This document shows positions 25,382-32,837 of a stretch of DNA of 64,000 bases, one piece after another (within the stretch, counting starts at the first letter, position 1; every line of letters starts with the position of its first letter). The DNA lies in assembly GCF_003054965.1 (NCBI RefSeq), contig NZ_MIES01000026.1, positions 806,001-870,000 of the forward strand. Direction: 5' to 3'. The notes beneath the pieces are model-generated. The model was given only the letters and a program-made list of their open reading frames with translations. It did not search any database and had not been told where the DNA came from. The stretch is from Saccharospirillum sp. MSK14-1 (lineage in GTDB: Bacteria; Pseudomonadota; Gammaproteobacteria; Pseudomonadales; Natronospirillaceae). The translations under genes and the position numbers were made by a program.

Positions 25382-26329
25382 TGCGTAGCGGCCAGATAGG
25401 GTCATGTGATCAAAGGTGTACAGATGTTCAGGGCTGTATTGGCACTGACCTACAAAGCGTCCCTTGAGGTGCCTTTTGCCTTTTTGAATGAACACGGACC
25501 CGTTACAGATGGGGCAGTTGGCTTCAAAAGTTTTGATGCGCAATACCTTTTGGCTCGACAAGGAGTCGAGGGGTTCAAGTGTGAAAAAGGAAGTGCGGAC
25601 AAAGGATTCAGAAAGCCAAGTCGGCGCTATGGAGATTCCTCGTTCCACTGCCAAGTAGATTGGATTGACGAGCCAGCTAGTAATGGCAAATACGGCACTG
25701 AAAATTAAAGGCAACCCTGGCCCCCAGAGCATGAAGCCGGGAAACAGGGACGCTAGGAACGTCAACAGACTAATGCTGAGACCAAACAAAGGAAGGCTCC
25801 AAAGTGCGCCTTTGGATTTGCTTAGAGCCAAAACACCGATTCGAGATACCAAACGGTTAGGTTTTGGAGCGGAATAAATATGGTACTCGATGGCTTTGTC
25901 CGAATCCTGGATGGGTTGTGATTTGGTCGGTGATCCAATCGGCTTTGTATCCAGGTGAAGGTACTTTCGCTTGCTTTCGGTGACTTCCGCAATAGCAAGA
26001 TATTCACGGTAACTCCGCTTTTGGAGCTCGCGAGTGATCTTGGCTTCGTACTGGCTGAGCAACTTGTTCAGCTCTTTGAGGTGCCGATTGACGTAGCGAC
26101 GGGAGTGTTCTTTGTCCTGTGGCCGAATCATCTGTTTCGCCAGGTCGTCGAAGGTGAATCCGATTTTGTCGACGTCTAGCCGTTGGCTAATCCGTTCTTT
26201 CGTAAGCGAGACAAGGCTCTCAAGCAGTTCGAGGGGTTTGCTACTGGAATCGACTTCGTCGAGGTCGCTCAGAATTTCGAGGGTTGCGTGGGCAACCTGT
26301 ACCACTAAGCCATCTGTTCTGTTTTCCAT
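25370..26329 (-). CDS. Membrane protein with putative C-terminal zinc ribbon, unknown function
   Basis: A 319-residue protein with three parts: a charged helical N-terminal half (about 1-165) rich in Lys/Arg/Glu, two adjacent hydrophobic segments (about 183-240: LPLFGLSISLLTFLASLF and LPLIFSAVFAITSWLV), and a C-terminal segment with CPICNGSVFIQKG and later QCQYSPEHLYTFDH, a Cys-x2-Cys plus Cys/His pattern suggesting zinc binding. It is the only gene of the element on the minus strand and diverges from the excisionase. Not recognised as a known family; a soluble sensor plus membrane anchor layout makes a defence or superinfection-exclusion role possible but unproven. Confidence 0.65.
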   Translation of the reverse strand: MENRTDGLVVQVAHATLEILSDLDEVDSSSKPLELLESLVSLTKERISQRLDVDKIGFTFDDLAKQMIRPQDKEHSRRYVNRHLKELNKLLSQYEAKITRELQKRSYREYLAIAEVTESKRKYLHLDTKPIGSPTKSQPIQDSDKAIEYHIYSAPKPNRLVSRIGVLALSKSKGALWSLPLFGLSISLLTFLASLFPGFMLWGPGLPLIFSAVFAITSWLVNPIYLAVERGISIAPTWLSESFVRTSFFTLEPLDSLSSQKVLRIKTFEANCPICNGSVFIQKGKRHLKGRFVGQCQYSPEHLYTFDHMTLSGRYALQP

Positions 26330-26363
26330 TGGGGTCTCCCTAACCCTGAATTTTCGAGTCGCT

Positions 26364-26397
26364 AACCGGTTGTGTACCGGTTCGGGCCCGTCCGGTT
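26364..26397. promoter_or_regulatory. CCGGTT repeats between divergent element genes
   Basis: ACCGGTT occurs at 26365-26371 and 26376-26382 and CCGGTT again at 26392-26397; the first two also form an inverted repeat AACCGGT-N5-ACCGGTT. They lie between the membrane-protein gene and the excisionase, a sensible place for a repressor or excisionase binding array. A weaker inverted repeat GACCA-N8-TGGTC follows at 26405-26422. Confidence 0.5.
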
Positions 26398-26450
26398 AAT
26401 GCCAGACCAATTGAGACTGGTCGAGAACCCATTGAAACAGGATTCGAGCC

Positions 26451-26636
26451 ATGCGCCGGTTCGTCACCATCAAACGCTATTCGGAGCTATCAGGATATAC
26501 CCAAGAAGCTATTCGCCAGAAGATCAAAAAAGGTGTTTGGCGACTACAAAAACATGTCTATCGCGCACCCGACGGACGACTGATGATCAATGTGGAGGAG
26601 GTCGAGAAGTGGATCGTAAGTTGCCAAGAGGCGTGA
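26451..26636 (+). CDS. xis: Excisionase / MerR-like DNA-binding protein
   Basis: A 61-residue winged-helix protein: FVTIKRYSELSGYTQEAIRQKIKKGVW, then RAPDGRLMINVEEVEKWI, the pattern of small phage excisionases of the helix-turn-helix_17 type. It sits directly upstream of the integrase and overlaps its start by 28 bases. Expected to bend DNA at att sites and direct the integrase to excision. Confidence 0.82.
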   Translation: MRRFVTIKRYSELSGYTQEAIRQKIKKGVWRLQKHVYRAPDGRLMINVEEVEKWIVSCQEA

Positions 26637-27691
26637 CCGTCCGGGGAAACAGTGTCCAGGTCAGTTTTTCCTATCAGGGCCAGCGGTACCGCGAAACGCT
26701 TAGAATGGAACCCAGCACGCCCAACATCAAAGCAGCCGCCCGGCTGCTGGAAGCGGTAAAGCACGACATCGCAATGGGCAAATTTGACTACCTTGATCAC
26801 TTCCCTAATAGCAAACACGCCATGCGCCTGTCATCCAAGGCCGGCCATCTGATCACGGTCGACAAGCTGCTGAACGACTGGCTCAAGCGAGTCGCCAACC
26901 GAGCTGCCTACAGCACGTTGAAGGACTACAGTTCAGCGGTGCGATACCACTTGATACCAAGGTTCGGAGCCATGCGTGTCGCAGAGCTGAAAACCTCACA
27001 GATCGAAGACTGGCTCACAGAGCTGCGCTTATCCGGCAAGCGCAAGAACAATATCCTAATCCCGCTGCGCCAGGCATTCGAAGATGCCTTGTTCGAGGGC
27101 CTAATCGATAGAAACCCCATGGACCGGGTACGCAGTGCCAAGCAGGTACGTTCTGAGCCAGAGCCATTCACCAAAGCTGAAGCACAAAAGATCATCGAGG
27201 CGCTGGAAGGGGTAGAGCGGAACTTCTATCAGTTTGCGTTCTATTCCGGCCTGAGAACGTCAGAACTGATCGCGCTCAGATGGGAGAACGTCGACATCGA
27301 GCGAAACGTTGTCCATGTGCGCAGTGCCTGCGTTCGAGGGATTATTAAAGAAACAAAGACGAAATCCGGCTGGCGCAGTGTCGAATTGCTGCCGATGGCG
27401 AAGAAGGCGTTGGAGGATCAATTCAAACGGCAGGCCAATTCAGATGGTTTTGTGTTCTTCGACCCCAAGCTATTAAAACGCTGGAAAAATGATCAAGTAG
27501 TCAGGAAGCGAGTCTGGATGAAGGCTATTCGGAAGTCAGGCGTTAGATATCGAAAGCCATATCAAACTCGACATTCATATGCATCGTGGTTGTTATCAGG
27601 TGGCGAAAACCCCCTCAAAGTCGCTAACCAGATGGGGCATTCAGATTGGGGAATGATTAGAAAAGTTTATGGGAGATGGATTGAGATCTAA
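26609..27691 (+). CDS. int: Tyrosine recombinase (integrase)
   Basis: Integrase of about 360 residues. An N-terminal arm-binding domain (RKLPRGVTVRGNSVQVSFSY) is followed by a SAM-like core-binding domain (DKLLNDWLKRVANRAAYSTL) and a catalytic domain with FYSGLRTSEL (catalytic Arg I), TKTKSGWRSVELLP (Lys), TRHSYASW (His-x-x-Arg region), QMGHSD and the nucleophilic Tyr in VYGRW near the C-terminus. The open frame reaches back to 26372, but GTG 26609 is chosen because GGAGGAG sits about ten bases upstream, inside the excisionase gene, implying coupling. It is adjacent to the right attachment repeat only after the toxin-antitoxin genes. Confidence 0.9.
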   Translation: MDRKLPRGVTVRGNSVQVSFSYQGQRYRETLRMEPSTPNIKAAARLLEAVKHDIAMGKFDYLDHFPNSKHAMRLSSKAGHLITVDKLLNDWLKRVANRAAYSTLKDYSSAVRYHLIPRFGAMRVAELKTSQIEDWLTELRLSGKRKNNILIPLRQAFEDALFEGLIDRNPMDRVRSAKQVRSEPEPFTKAEAQKIIEALEGVERNFYQFAFYSGLRTSELIALRWENVDIERNVVHVRSACVRGIIKETKTKSGWRSVELLPMAKKALEDQFKRQANSDGFVFFDPKLLKRWKNDQVVRKRVWMKAIRKSGVRYRKPYQTRHSYASWLLSGGENPLKVANQMGHSDWGMIRKVYGRWIEI

Positions 27692-27700
27692 ATTATGATA

Positions 27701-27732
27701 AAAATACTTTTTTTATAACTAAAAAGTATTTT
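27701..27732 (+). terminator. AT-rich hairpin after the integrase gene
   Basis: Stem AAAATACTTTTT (27701-27712) / AAAAAGTATTTT (27721-27732), 12 base pairs, 8-base loop. Low GC makes it a weak terminator; it marks the start of the AT-rich module. Confidence 0.5.
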
Positions 27733-27763
27733 AAAGTTGAAGTATATGCTTGAATAGTAACTA

Positions 27764-27777
27764 ATAGTGAATACTAT
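27764..27777. promoter_or_regulatory. Inverted repeat before the Panacea-type gene
   Basis: ATAGT-GAAT-ACTAT, about 38 bases before the ATG of the antitoxin-like gene, with AGGAGG as ribosome-binding site at 27803-27808. A candidate autoregulatory operator, as usual for toxin-antitoxin operons. Confidence 0.35.
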
Positions 27778-27814
27778 ACCGCACCCCCAAATTTAACATC
27801 TACAGGAGGCAGTC

Positions 27815-28258
27815 ATGGCAAATGTTCAAGATGTCGCAAACTATCTCCTTTTTCTCGATCAGCAAGAAGCTGATGAAGAAGTTGGTAACATCTCAAATCT
27901 GAAGCTTCAGAAGCTTGCTTATTATGCTCAAGGTTTTTTTGCTGCCTTGAACGACGGCAAGCCTCTATTTGAAAGCAGAATTGAAGCTTGGACTCATGGT
28001 CCAGTGGTGGTTGAACTGTACCACCAGTATAAGGGCTTTGGTGCTAACCCTATTCCTTTTGATGAAAAGTCCGGATTTGACTTAGCTGATGAAGAAGCTG
28101 ATTTGATCCAGGAGGTTTTTCAGGTATTTAGTCAGTTCTCTCCGTGGAAGTTGAGGAATATGACCCATGAAGAAAGCCCGTGGCTCAATCATTCTTCTGA
28201 AGCCGGTGAGATTCCAGTAGATGAGATGGCTGAATATTTTAAAACTAGGTTGAAATAA
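27815..28258 (+). CDS. Panacea-domain (SocA-like, DUF4065) antitoxin
   Basis: A 147-residue protein with the Panacea/SocA-like pattern: VQDVANYLLFLDQQEADEEVGNISNLKLQKLAYYAQGF (read in parts: ANYLL, SNLKLQKLAYYAQGF), EAWTHGPVVVELYHQYKGFG and the C-terminal TWxLRxxTHxEsPW-like FSPWKLRNMTHEESPW. Panacea proteins are known hyperpromiscuous antitoxins; SocA in Caulobacter is a proteolytic adaptor antitoxin. It has a strong AGGAGG site and is followed immediately by a second gene. Base composition is more AT-rich than neighbouring genes. Confidence 0.85.
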   Translation: MANVQDVANYLLFLDQQEADEEVGNISNLKLQKLAYYAQGFFAALNDGKPLFESRIEAWTHGPVVVELYHQYKGFGANPIPFDEKSGFDLADEEADLIQEVFQVFSQFSPWKLRNMTHEESPWLNHSSEAGEIPVDEMAEYFKTRLK

Positions 28259-28684
28259 TTGGCTAAGGGAAGAAAAAATAGAATCCAGACGCCTGCGGCT
28301 AATGAAGGGAAGAACGTCCAGGCGAAAGATCCGCCAGATTTTGATAAAAGGCCCCCAAAGTTCTCCCTTGAAAAGTTGCAGGATGGAAAATTCTGTTTCT
28401 CCAGTTTATCAAATGAGTGTAAGCGTCAGTTTTCCGAAGCCATGTTTGTTAGGCGTACCATGACATGGTCAGAGATGAGGAGTGCTGGTAGGCATGGGCT
28501 TGGTTACGAAAAAATAAGCAAAAGCGCTATACGTGCTCCGATTCCCCCATTTATTACTGAAGAAGTGAGCCAGTTAATTGCCTTTCGATACAATGGTAAG
28601 AGGGCTATGGTTGGTTATAGGATTCAGGATATTTTTTACGTGTTGTGGTTTGATTCTAAATTTAAATTGTACGACCACGGTTAG
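28259..28684 (+). CDS. Probable toxin partner of the Panacea-type antitoxin
   Basis: A 141-residue protein read from a TTG that follows the antitoxin TAA with no gap (TAATTG), so translation is almost certainly coupled. The first 40 residues are basic and proline-rich; the remainder (FCFSSLSNECKRQFSEAMFVRR..., TWSEMRSAGRHGLGYEKIS, VGYRIQDIFYVLWFDSKFKLYDHG) looks like a compact single domain with an aromatic C-terminal strand. I do not recognise a family with certainty; the final FYVLWFD-KLYDHG pattern is reminiscent of RelE-fold type toxins, but that is inference. Role as toxin rests mainly on position behind a Panacea gene. Confidence 0.65.
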   Translation: MAKGRKNRIQTPAANEGKNVQAKDPPDFDKRPPKFSLEKLQDGKFCFSSLSNECKRQFSEAMFVRRTMTWSEMRSAGRHGLGYEKISKSAIRAPIPPFITEEVSQLIAFRYNGKRAMVGYRIQDIFYVLWFDSKFKLYDHG

Positions 28685-28740
28685 GCACTAAACAGACACA
28701 TGTTGATCTAACTATCTGAAAGGTAAGAGTTTATGCAAGA

Positions 28741-28765
28741 TTCGATCCCCGCCGCCTCCACCAAT
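28741..28765 (+). repeat. attR of the ssrA-integrated element
   Basis: Exact copy of 23241-23265. It is the displaced native 3' end of ssrA and is followed five bases later by the native terminator. Confidence 0.92.
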
Positions 28766-28769
28766 CAAC

Positions 28770-28800
28770 AAAAAAGGCCACCCAACGGGTGGCCTTTTTT
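28770..28800 (+). terminator. Displaced native ssrA terminator
   Basis: Perfect 14-base stem AAAAAAGGCCACCC (28770-28783) / GGGTGGCCTTTTTT (28787-28800) with loop AAC, a strong bidirectional terminator. It lies 4 bases after the right attachment repeat, exactly where the ssrA terminator would have been before integration. Confidence 0.9.
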
Positions 28801-28863
28801 GTTGATCAGCAGACAGCGAGCGTCGTTCGCTTCACCGCGTCGGGTTCGACAAATTGGCGAGCA

Positions 28864-29089
28864 GCCGATTTGGACGCCCAAAGGGCGCCCCGTAGGGGTG
28901 AGGCCCCGAATGGGCCGAATCCTGCCCGCCGTCGGCCCGAAACCACCTATCGAGCCCATTCCACAAAACCAGTCGGGCTCAACAAACCGACACTGCCGAT
29001 TTGGACCGCCGAAGGCGCTGGTGTGCCAGCCCAGCCGAAGGGGACGGGGCAAAGCCCCAAGTCCTGCCAGCCGCCGGCCCGAAGCCACC
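28864..29089. repeat. Imperfect tandem repeat in a non-coding stretch
   Basis: Two related GC-rich units, about 28864-28947 and 28995-29089, share GCCGATTTGGA at their left ends and GCCG(T/C)CGGCCCGAA(A/G)CCACC at their right ends, with divergent middles. No gene is supported between the ssrA terminator and the protease gene (28801-29101). The role is unknown. Confidence 0.5.
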
Positions 29090-29101
29090 AAACATCCTAA
29101 C

Positions 29102-30127
29102 CTACTCAAACCGCCGAATCCGCTCATCCGTTGCCGGATGACTGGACAGATATTCTTCCCAGACCTTGGCGTCTCCCTTACTAGCACCATGGCTTGCCAT
29201 CATCTTGCGCAAGGCCGAGGCGAAGGCTCGGCGGTTCAGGCCGGCGGCTTGCATCAGTTCCATGGCTGTGGTGTCGGCTTCGCGTTCCATGTCGCGCGAA
29301 TAGGAAAGCTGAGCCAGAGCATAAGGCGCGGTAACGATGATTTCAGAAAGGGCTTCGCTGTCGCCGGTCATCAGCATGGTGGTTGCGACCAGCGTAGAGG
29401 AACTGATGATGCCGCGCATGCCGTGATCGTGTTGAACATGGCCAATTTCGTGTGCGGCGACGGCCAGGAATTCGTCTTCGCTAACCAGCTCTACGAATTG
29501 ATCGGTGAAGATCAAACTGCCGTCGGGCAAGGCAAAGGCATTGGCGCCTACGCCTTCGCTGTTGTAAAACAGCACGCGTACATTGAGCCCGTTTAACGAG
29601 TCGCCAAAATGGTCATCGAACGCTTGGCGAAGTGCTTGCTGGCGTTCTTCACTGAGTGTGGTTGGGGCGAGCCAGCTGCGTTCCATCCACTCCAACGATT
29701 CCTTCCCTGCCAGTTCCCGCACTTTGTCCGGCACTAAGGGCGCGGTTGCCTTGGCCATGGCCGGAATGCCATGGCGGTAAGTAGCCCAACCGGTAACCAC
29801 CACCACAATCAGCAAGCCGAGAATCCACGAGGGCGTGCGTTCCAGTCTTGGCAACCAGAGCATGCGTTTGCTCGGGTGACCAAAGTGACGCAGGGCCATA
29901 TCAATGAAGTCGTTGTCTCGGGTTTCCAGTTGTCCGATATCGGGCAACATCAGGAAGCGAGGTGCCCGGCCCAGCCGATCACTGACGGTGACCTTATCGA
30001 ACGAGCACCGGTACTTCCGGCCGAAGGCTTTAAAATTCAGCCAGCCAGCGGCATCGAGCAAAACAGAAACGTCTTGGCTGTCGGCGAAGCCTTCGGGGTA
30101 GAAGTGGGCGTTGAAGGTTTGGGTCAT
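29102..30127 (-). CDS. M48 family membrane metalloprotease
   Basis: A 341-residue zinc protease. The N-terminal about 85 residues form a small beta-rich domain, followed by one transmembrane helix (about 105-123: WILGLLIVVVVTGWATY), then a periplasmic peptidase domain with AAHEIGHVQHDHG (HExxH zinc site, about residue 226) and SRDMEREADTTAMELM (third ligand Glu). The ending SSHPATDERIRRFE is typical of M48C-type proteases. The adjacent upstream YjgN gene on the same strand is a pairing I have seen associated with this protease type; cooperation in envelope quality control is inferred. Confidence 0.87.
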   Translation of the reverse strand: MTQTFNAHFYPEGFADSQDVSVLLDAAGWLNFKAFGRKYRCSFDKVTVSDRLGRAPRFLMLPDIGQLETRDNDFIDMALRHFGHPSKRMLWLPRLERTPSWILGLLIVVVVTGWATYRHGIPAMAKATAPLVPDKVRELAGKESLEWMERSWLAPTTLSEERQQALRQAFDDHFGDSLNGLNVRVLFYNSEGVGANAFALPDGSLIFTDQFVELVSEDEFLAVAAHEIGHVQHDHGMRGIISSSTLVATTMLMTGDSEALSEIIVTAPYALAQLSYSRDMEREADTTAMELMQAAGLNRRAFASALRKMMASHGASKGDAKVWEEYLSSHPATDERIRRFE

Positions 30128-30181
30128 TGCAAAAGACTGCCTGGTGGTGCCGACCGCCCGTGGCGGCCAGCAACGGGTTTG

Positions 30182-31204
30182 TTAGATGCCAAATCCAATA
30201 TCCACATCGTAAACGTCGCCCAGTTCTTCACCCACCGCCGACATTTCTTTCGCCTGGCTGGCGGCAATGCTGCCGAGGTTACCCGCGTGCAGGAAGGTGA
30301 GGGCACTTGCATTCAAGCGCGCCATACGAACCTTGGCCCAGGGAAACAACAAGCCCAAGGTGATCAAGACCATAAAGGAACTGCTGAGGAAGACCCAGAT
30401 AAAGCGAACTACCGACATATTGGCTTCAAAGCTGTTGCCCTTCAGGTTAACGCCCGGCCAGTACACGTTGAAATTCAATGGTTTGATGATCAGAGGCAGG
30501 CTGTAAATGGCCAGATAACCGGCAATAATTACGGGAGCGGCCATGGCACTGAAGCCGATGATGATGCAAGCCATGGCGGCAAAAAATACGGCCACCATGG
30601 TCAGCACAATCTTCACATAATCCCCAACCTGGGCGGTAAAGTTGAAGCTTTCGGTGCCATAGGCGTGGTTAGTGACCACGTACCGAGCGGTATAGTGCAG
30701 GGCATACGGCATCATGAAGCCCAAGGTAATTGGGCCGAGCATCGGGACCAGAATAAACGCCTTAAAAGCGCCCCAATAGGTGCCTGTGAACCGGAAGCGC
30801 ACCCCTCGGTAGGCAGAATAGCGAGCATTGAATCGCAGGCCTGCATTGATCAACCAGGGCGTGCCCAGAAAAATCGCCAGCAAGAAAAAGAGCGGCGAAA
30901 CAAAGATAAGCAACACATAGACGACGATAAACGCCGCCAGCGCAATCAGCCGACCTTTCAGAATTTGGCCGCCCGTGGCTAGGTACTCAAAAGAGGCACC
31001 GGCAACGTCGGTATTACCATAGAAGTACCGCTTGTTACGGACCTTCGCCCAGGCGGAATAAATGCCTAAGGTCAGTATTGATAGTGCGATATTAACAATC
31101 CAGATGCCGAAGTATTCGGCGCCACTGCCATTGAAGGTAACGGGAATCTGTTCCGGAGTAGATGGGGAATTGACTGGAGCATCGGTGGGGGATTGGCTCG
31201 TCAT
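30182..31204 (-). CDS. YjgN family (DUF898) membrane protein
   Basis: A 340-residue multi-pass inner-membrane protein with the YjgN signature FNGSGAEYFGIWIVNIALSI, TLGIYSAWAKVRNKRYFYGN (in parts), a second copy of the WxxFK-type motif FTGTYWGAFKAFILVPML and the terminal LLFPWAKVRMARLNAS. The two motif copies show an internal duplication of the family unit. The start is ATG 31204 because AAGGAAG lies five bases upstream; the frame could extend to 31237. Molecular function is not established for the family. Confidence 0.83.
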   Translation of the reverse strand: MTSQSPTDAPVNSPSTPEQIPVTFNGSGAEYFGIWIVNIALSILTLGIYSAWAKVRNKRYFYGNTDVAGASFEYLATGGQILKGRLIALAAFIVVYVLLIFVSPLFFLLAIFLGTPWLINAGLRFNARYSAYRGVRFRFTGTYWGAFKAFILVPMLGPITLGFMMPYALHYTARYVVTNHAYGTESFNFTAQVGDYVKIVLTMVAVFFAAMACIIIGFSAMAAPVIIAGYLAIYSLPLIIKPLNFNVYWPGVNLKGNSFEANMSVVRFIWVFLSSSFMVLITLGLLFPWAKVRMARLNASALTFLHAGNLGSIAASQAKEMSAVGEELGDVYDVDIGFGI

Positions 31205-32228
31205 ACTGCTTCCTTGTTCGCTATCAGATTGAATCACTACGCAGGCTTTTCGGCCTGTCGATCCTTCATGGAACGATCTTGAACATTACCTCTTTACAAA
31301 ATCTTGATAAAGCATGAATTCGCCCAATAGCGGACAGATGTGCGCCTGTTCGGGTGGCAATGACGGCTTTGGGGTGGGGCAATATCATGCAACCCAACGG
31401 CACCGATAAGTACAACCTGACCCAAAAGATCACGACGGGATGGCAGGGCAAAGTTGAGATTCCTTAATCGCCTCCGAGCACGGTGGCGGCACTTCTTAAA
31501 GAGCCTTCCCCCCTAAAAACCACAGCCAGCCGGCAGACAGCGCGAGGGTGAAAACCGGCGCACCAGAAACCCACACCCCATCACAAAAGCCGGCACCCAA
31601 TTCATAAAGCGGGCGACGGGTTGGCTCGGCGCTGCGTGTTCAGTGACTGCCCGCAATGAAGCAGGCGATGCATCGACCACCGTGGCGAACAAGTGGGTGC
31701 GTAAGCGCCAACGCCTCCCTGTGTTTAAAGTTCCATCCTTGTGAATAGCACGAGTCATATCTCTTTAACCTTTAATAACCAATTCGATGAACGCCATCGG
31801 TTGCTGCCACCTTTAACAGGGCAAATCTTCATGCGACTTTAGGCCGTTGCAACCGAACCTGGCGAAGCACTCTACAGAGCAAGCGTGTGAAAAATCGTTT
31901 GAAAAGCAGGCGTCGAAGTGTCAGGAAATGGCGAAAACCGTGTGAAAAGCGTGGTATTTGATAAAGGTGAGAGGTCAGTCACGGTTCTATTTCGAGTTCC
32001 CGCGCAGGAACACCGACCAGAGCAATTCGTGCGGCGCATCTCAAGCCCTTTAAGCCGTGGCCGGTCTCAATTGACAAGCAAAACCGCTCTCCGTTAGATA
32101 CATCCGTCTCTTTCAGGCGATTGGCTGGGCGACCGATCGGTTGAACGAACGAAATGGCAAAGGTTGCTATCAGGACATCTCACCGGAGTTGTGAGGTGTT
32201 CCCCTCATCCAAACAATGGAGTGTTTAA
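31205..32228. other. 1-kb stretch without a supported gene
   Basis: Only short frames of unconvincing composition occur (for example 31266-31451 and 31513-31758 on the minus strand). A candidate promoter, TTGACA (32071-32076), 17-base spacer, TTAGAT (32094-32099), is placed about 130 bases before the 32229 gene. The stretch may include a decayed gene, but I cannot name it. Confidence 0.4.
32071..32099 (+). promoter_or_regulatory. Candidate sigma-70 promoter before the 32229 gene
   Basis: Consensus -35 TTGACA, exact 17-base spacing, weak -10 TTAGAT. The distance to the start codon leaves a leader of about 120 bases. Confidence 0.35.
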
Positions 32229-32705
32229 ATGACCCATATCCCTTCTACCCAACATCTTGTACCTGTGGAGCAATACGCCCAGCAAAACAACATGACCGCC
32301 GACCAGGTTATCCGCAAAATAAAGGCGGGCGACTATGCCGGTGAGCGCATCGGCGACCAATGGCATATCGACCCAAAAACCACCACACACGAAACCCCTG
32401 AACCGCAGCAGAAATACATCTTCGCCATCATCATCGCCAACCTGATTTCAGCCGTCGGCTGGGTAGCCTTGGTGGGCGGAATTGTTGCTTTGTGCGTCAG
32501 CGTTGCCTCTTATGGCAGTGGCACCTTAGCCTTTATAAAGTTGTTGGTGGTGGCTGTTGCCCCGAGTGTCGGCGCTATTCTCACTGGCATTTTATTCATC
32601 GCCTTGGGGCAGGTGATGCGAGCCACATTCGATACCGCCAACTACAACCGCGAAGTACTTCGGCTGTTGCAGCAGCAACGCACAGCTCACCCGCTGGAGT
32701 GTTGA
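32229..32705 (+). CDS. Small membrane protein with N-terminal helix-turn-helix-like segment
   Basis: A 158-residue protein. Residues 10-50 (LVPVEQYAQQNNMTADQVIRKIKAGDYAGERIGDQWHID, seen in parts) resemble an excisionase-like DNA-binding domain, then two or three hydrophobic helices (about 65-140: IFAIIIANLISAVGWVALVG, IVALCVSVASYG, AVAPSVGAILTGILFIALG) and a short cytoplasmic tail. TGGAGTG lies nine bases before the ATG. A perfect terminator follows. Similar HTH-plus-membrane proteins of unknown role are common in marine gammaproteobacteria; no function is assigned. Confidence 0.65.
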   Translation: MTHIPSTQHLVPVEQYAQQNNMTADQVIRKIKAGDYAGERIGDQWHIDPKTTTHETPEPQQKYIFAIIIANLISAVGWVALVGGIVALCVSVASYGSGTLAFIKLLVVAVAPSVGAILTGILFIALGQVMRATFDTANYNREVLRLLQQQRTAHPLEC

Positions 32706-32795
32706 AAAGAAACGTCAGCGAAGACCTCCAGCCAGGCGGCGTTTTAGCGCGGGGTGTCGACAGGCTGAACAAGAATAGGATGTGACACCTATTAA

Positions 32796-32837
32796 AAAGC
32801 CACCGAGCGACGGGACACCGCATCGCTCGGTGGCTTT
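32796..32837 (+). terminator. Strong hairpin terminator
   Basis: Perfect 15-base stem AAAGCCACCGAGCGA (32796-32810) / TCGCTCGGTGGCTTT (32823-32837), 12-base loop, followed by GTTGT. It ends the 32229 transcript about 90 bases after the stop. Confidence 0.8.

Larger units (their letters stand above)
23241..28765 (+). mobile_element. 5.5-kb integrative element in the 3' end of ssrA
   Basis: Bounded by perfect 25-bp repeats (23241-23265 and 28741-28765). Contents in order: HUH replication initiator, two small overlapping genes, a convergent membrane-protein gene, excisionase, tyrosine integrase and a two-gene Panacea-type module. No capsid, portal, terminase or conjugation gene is visible, so it is a mobilised or satellite-like element dependent on others for transfer, or a plasmid-like element that integrates. 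The right part (27.7-28.7 kb) is much more AT-rich than the rest, suggesting a composite origin. Confidence 0.88.

Noticed and set aside
28733-29596. A 287-codon frame starting inside attR
   Set aside because: It runs through the ssrA remnant, a perfect terminator and antisense to the M48 gene; not a gene.
29771-30982. A 403-codon plus-strand frame opposite the M48 and YjgN genes
   Set aside because: It spans two good genes on the other strand and has composition of an antisense shadow.
31513-31758. An 81-codon minus-strand frame with a weak AAAGAG site
   Set aside because: No recognisable domain, implausible composition and no neighbour; kept only as part of the uncharacterised stretch.
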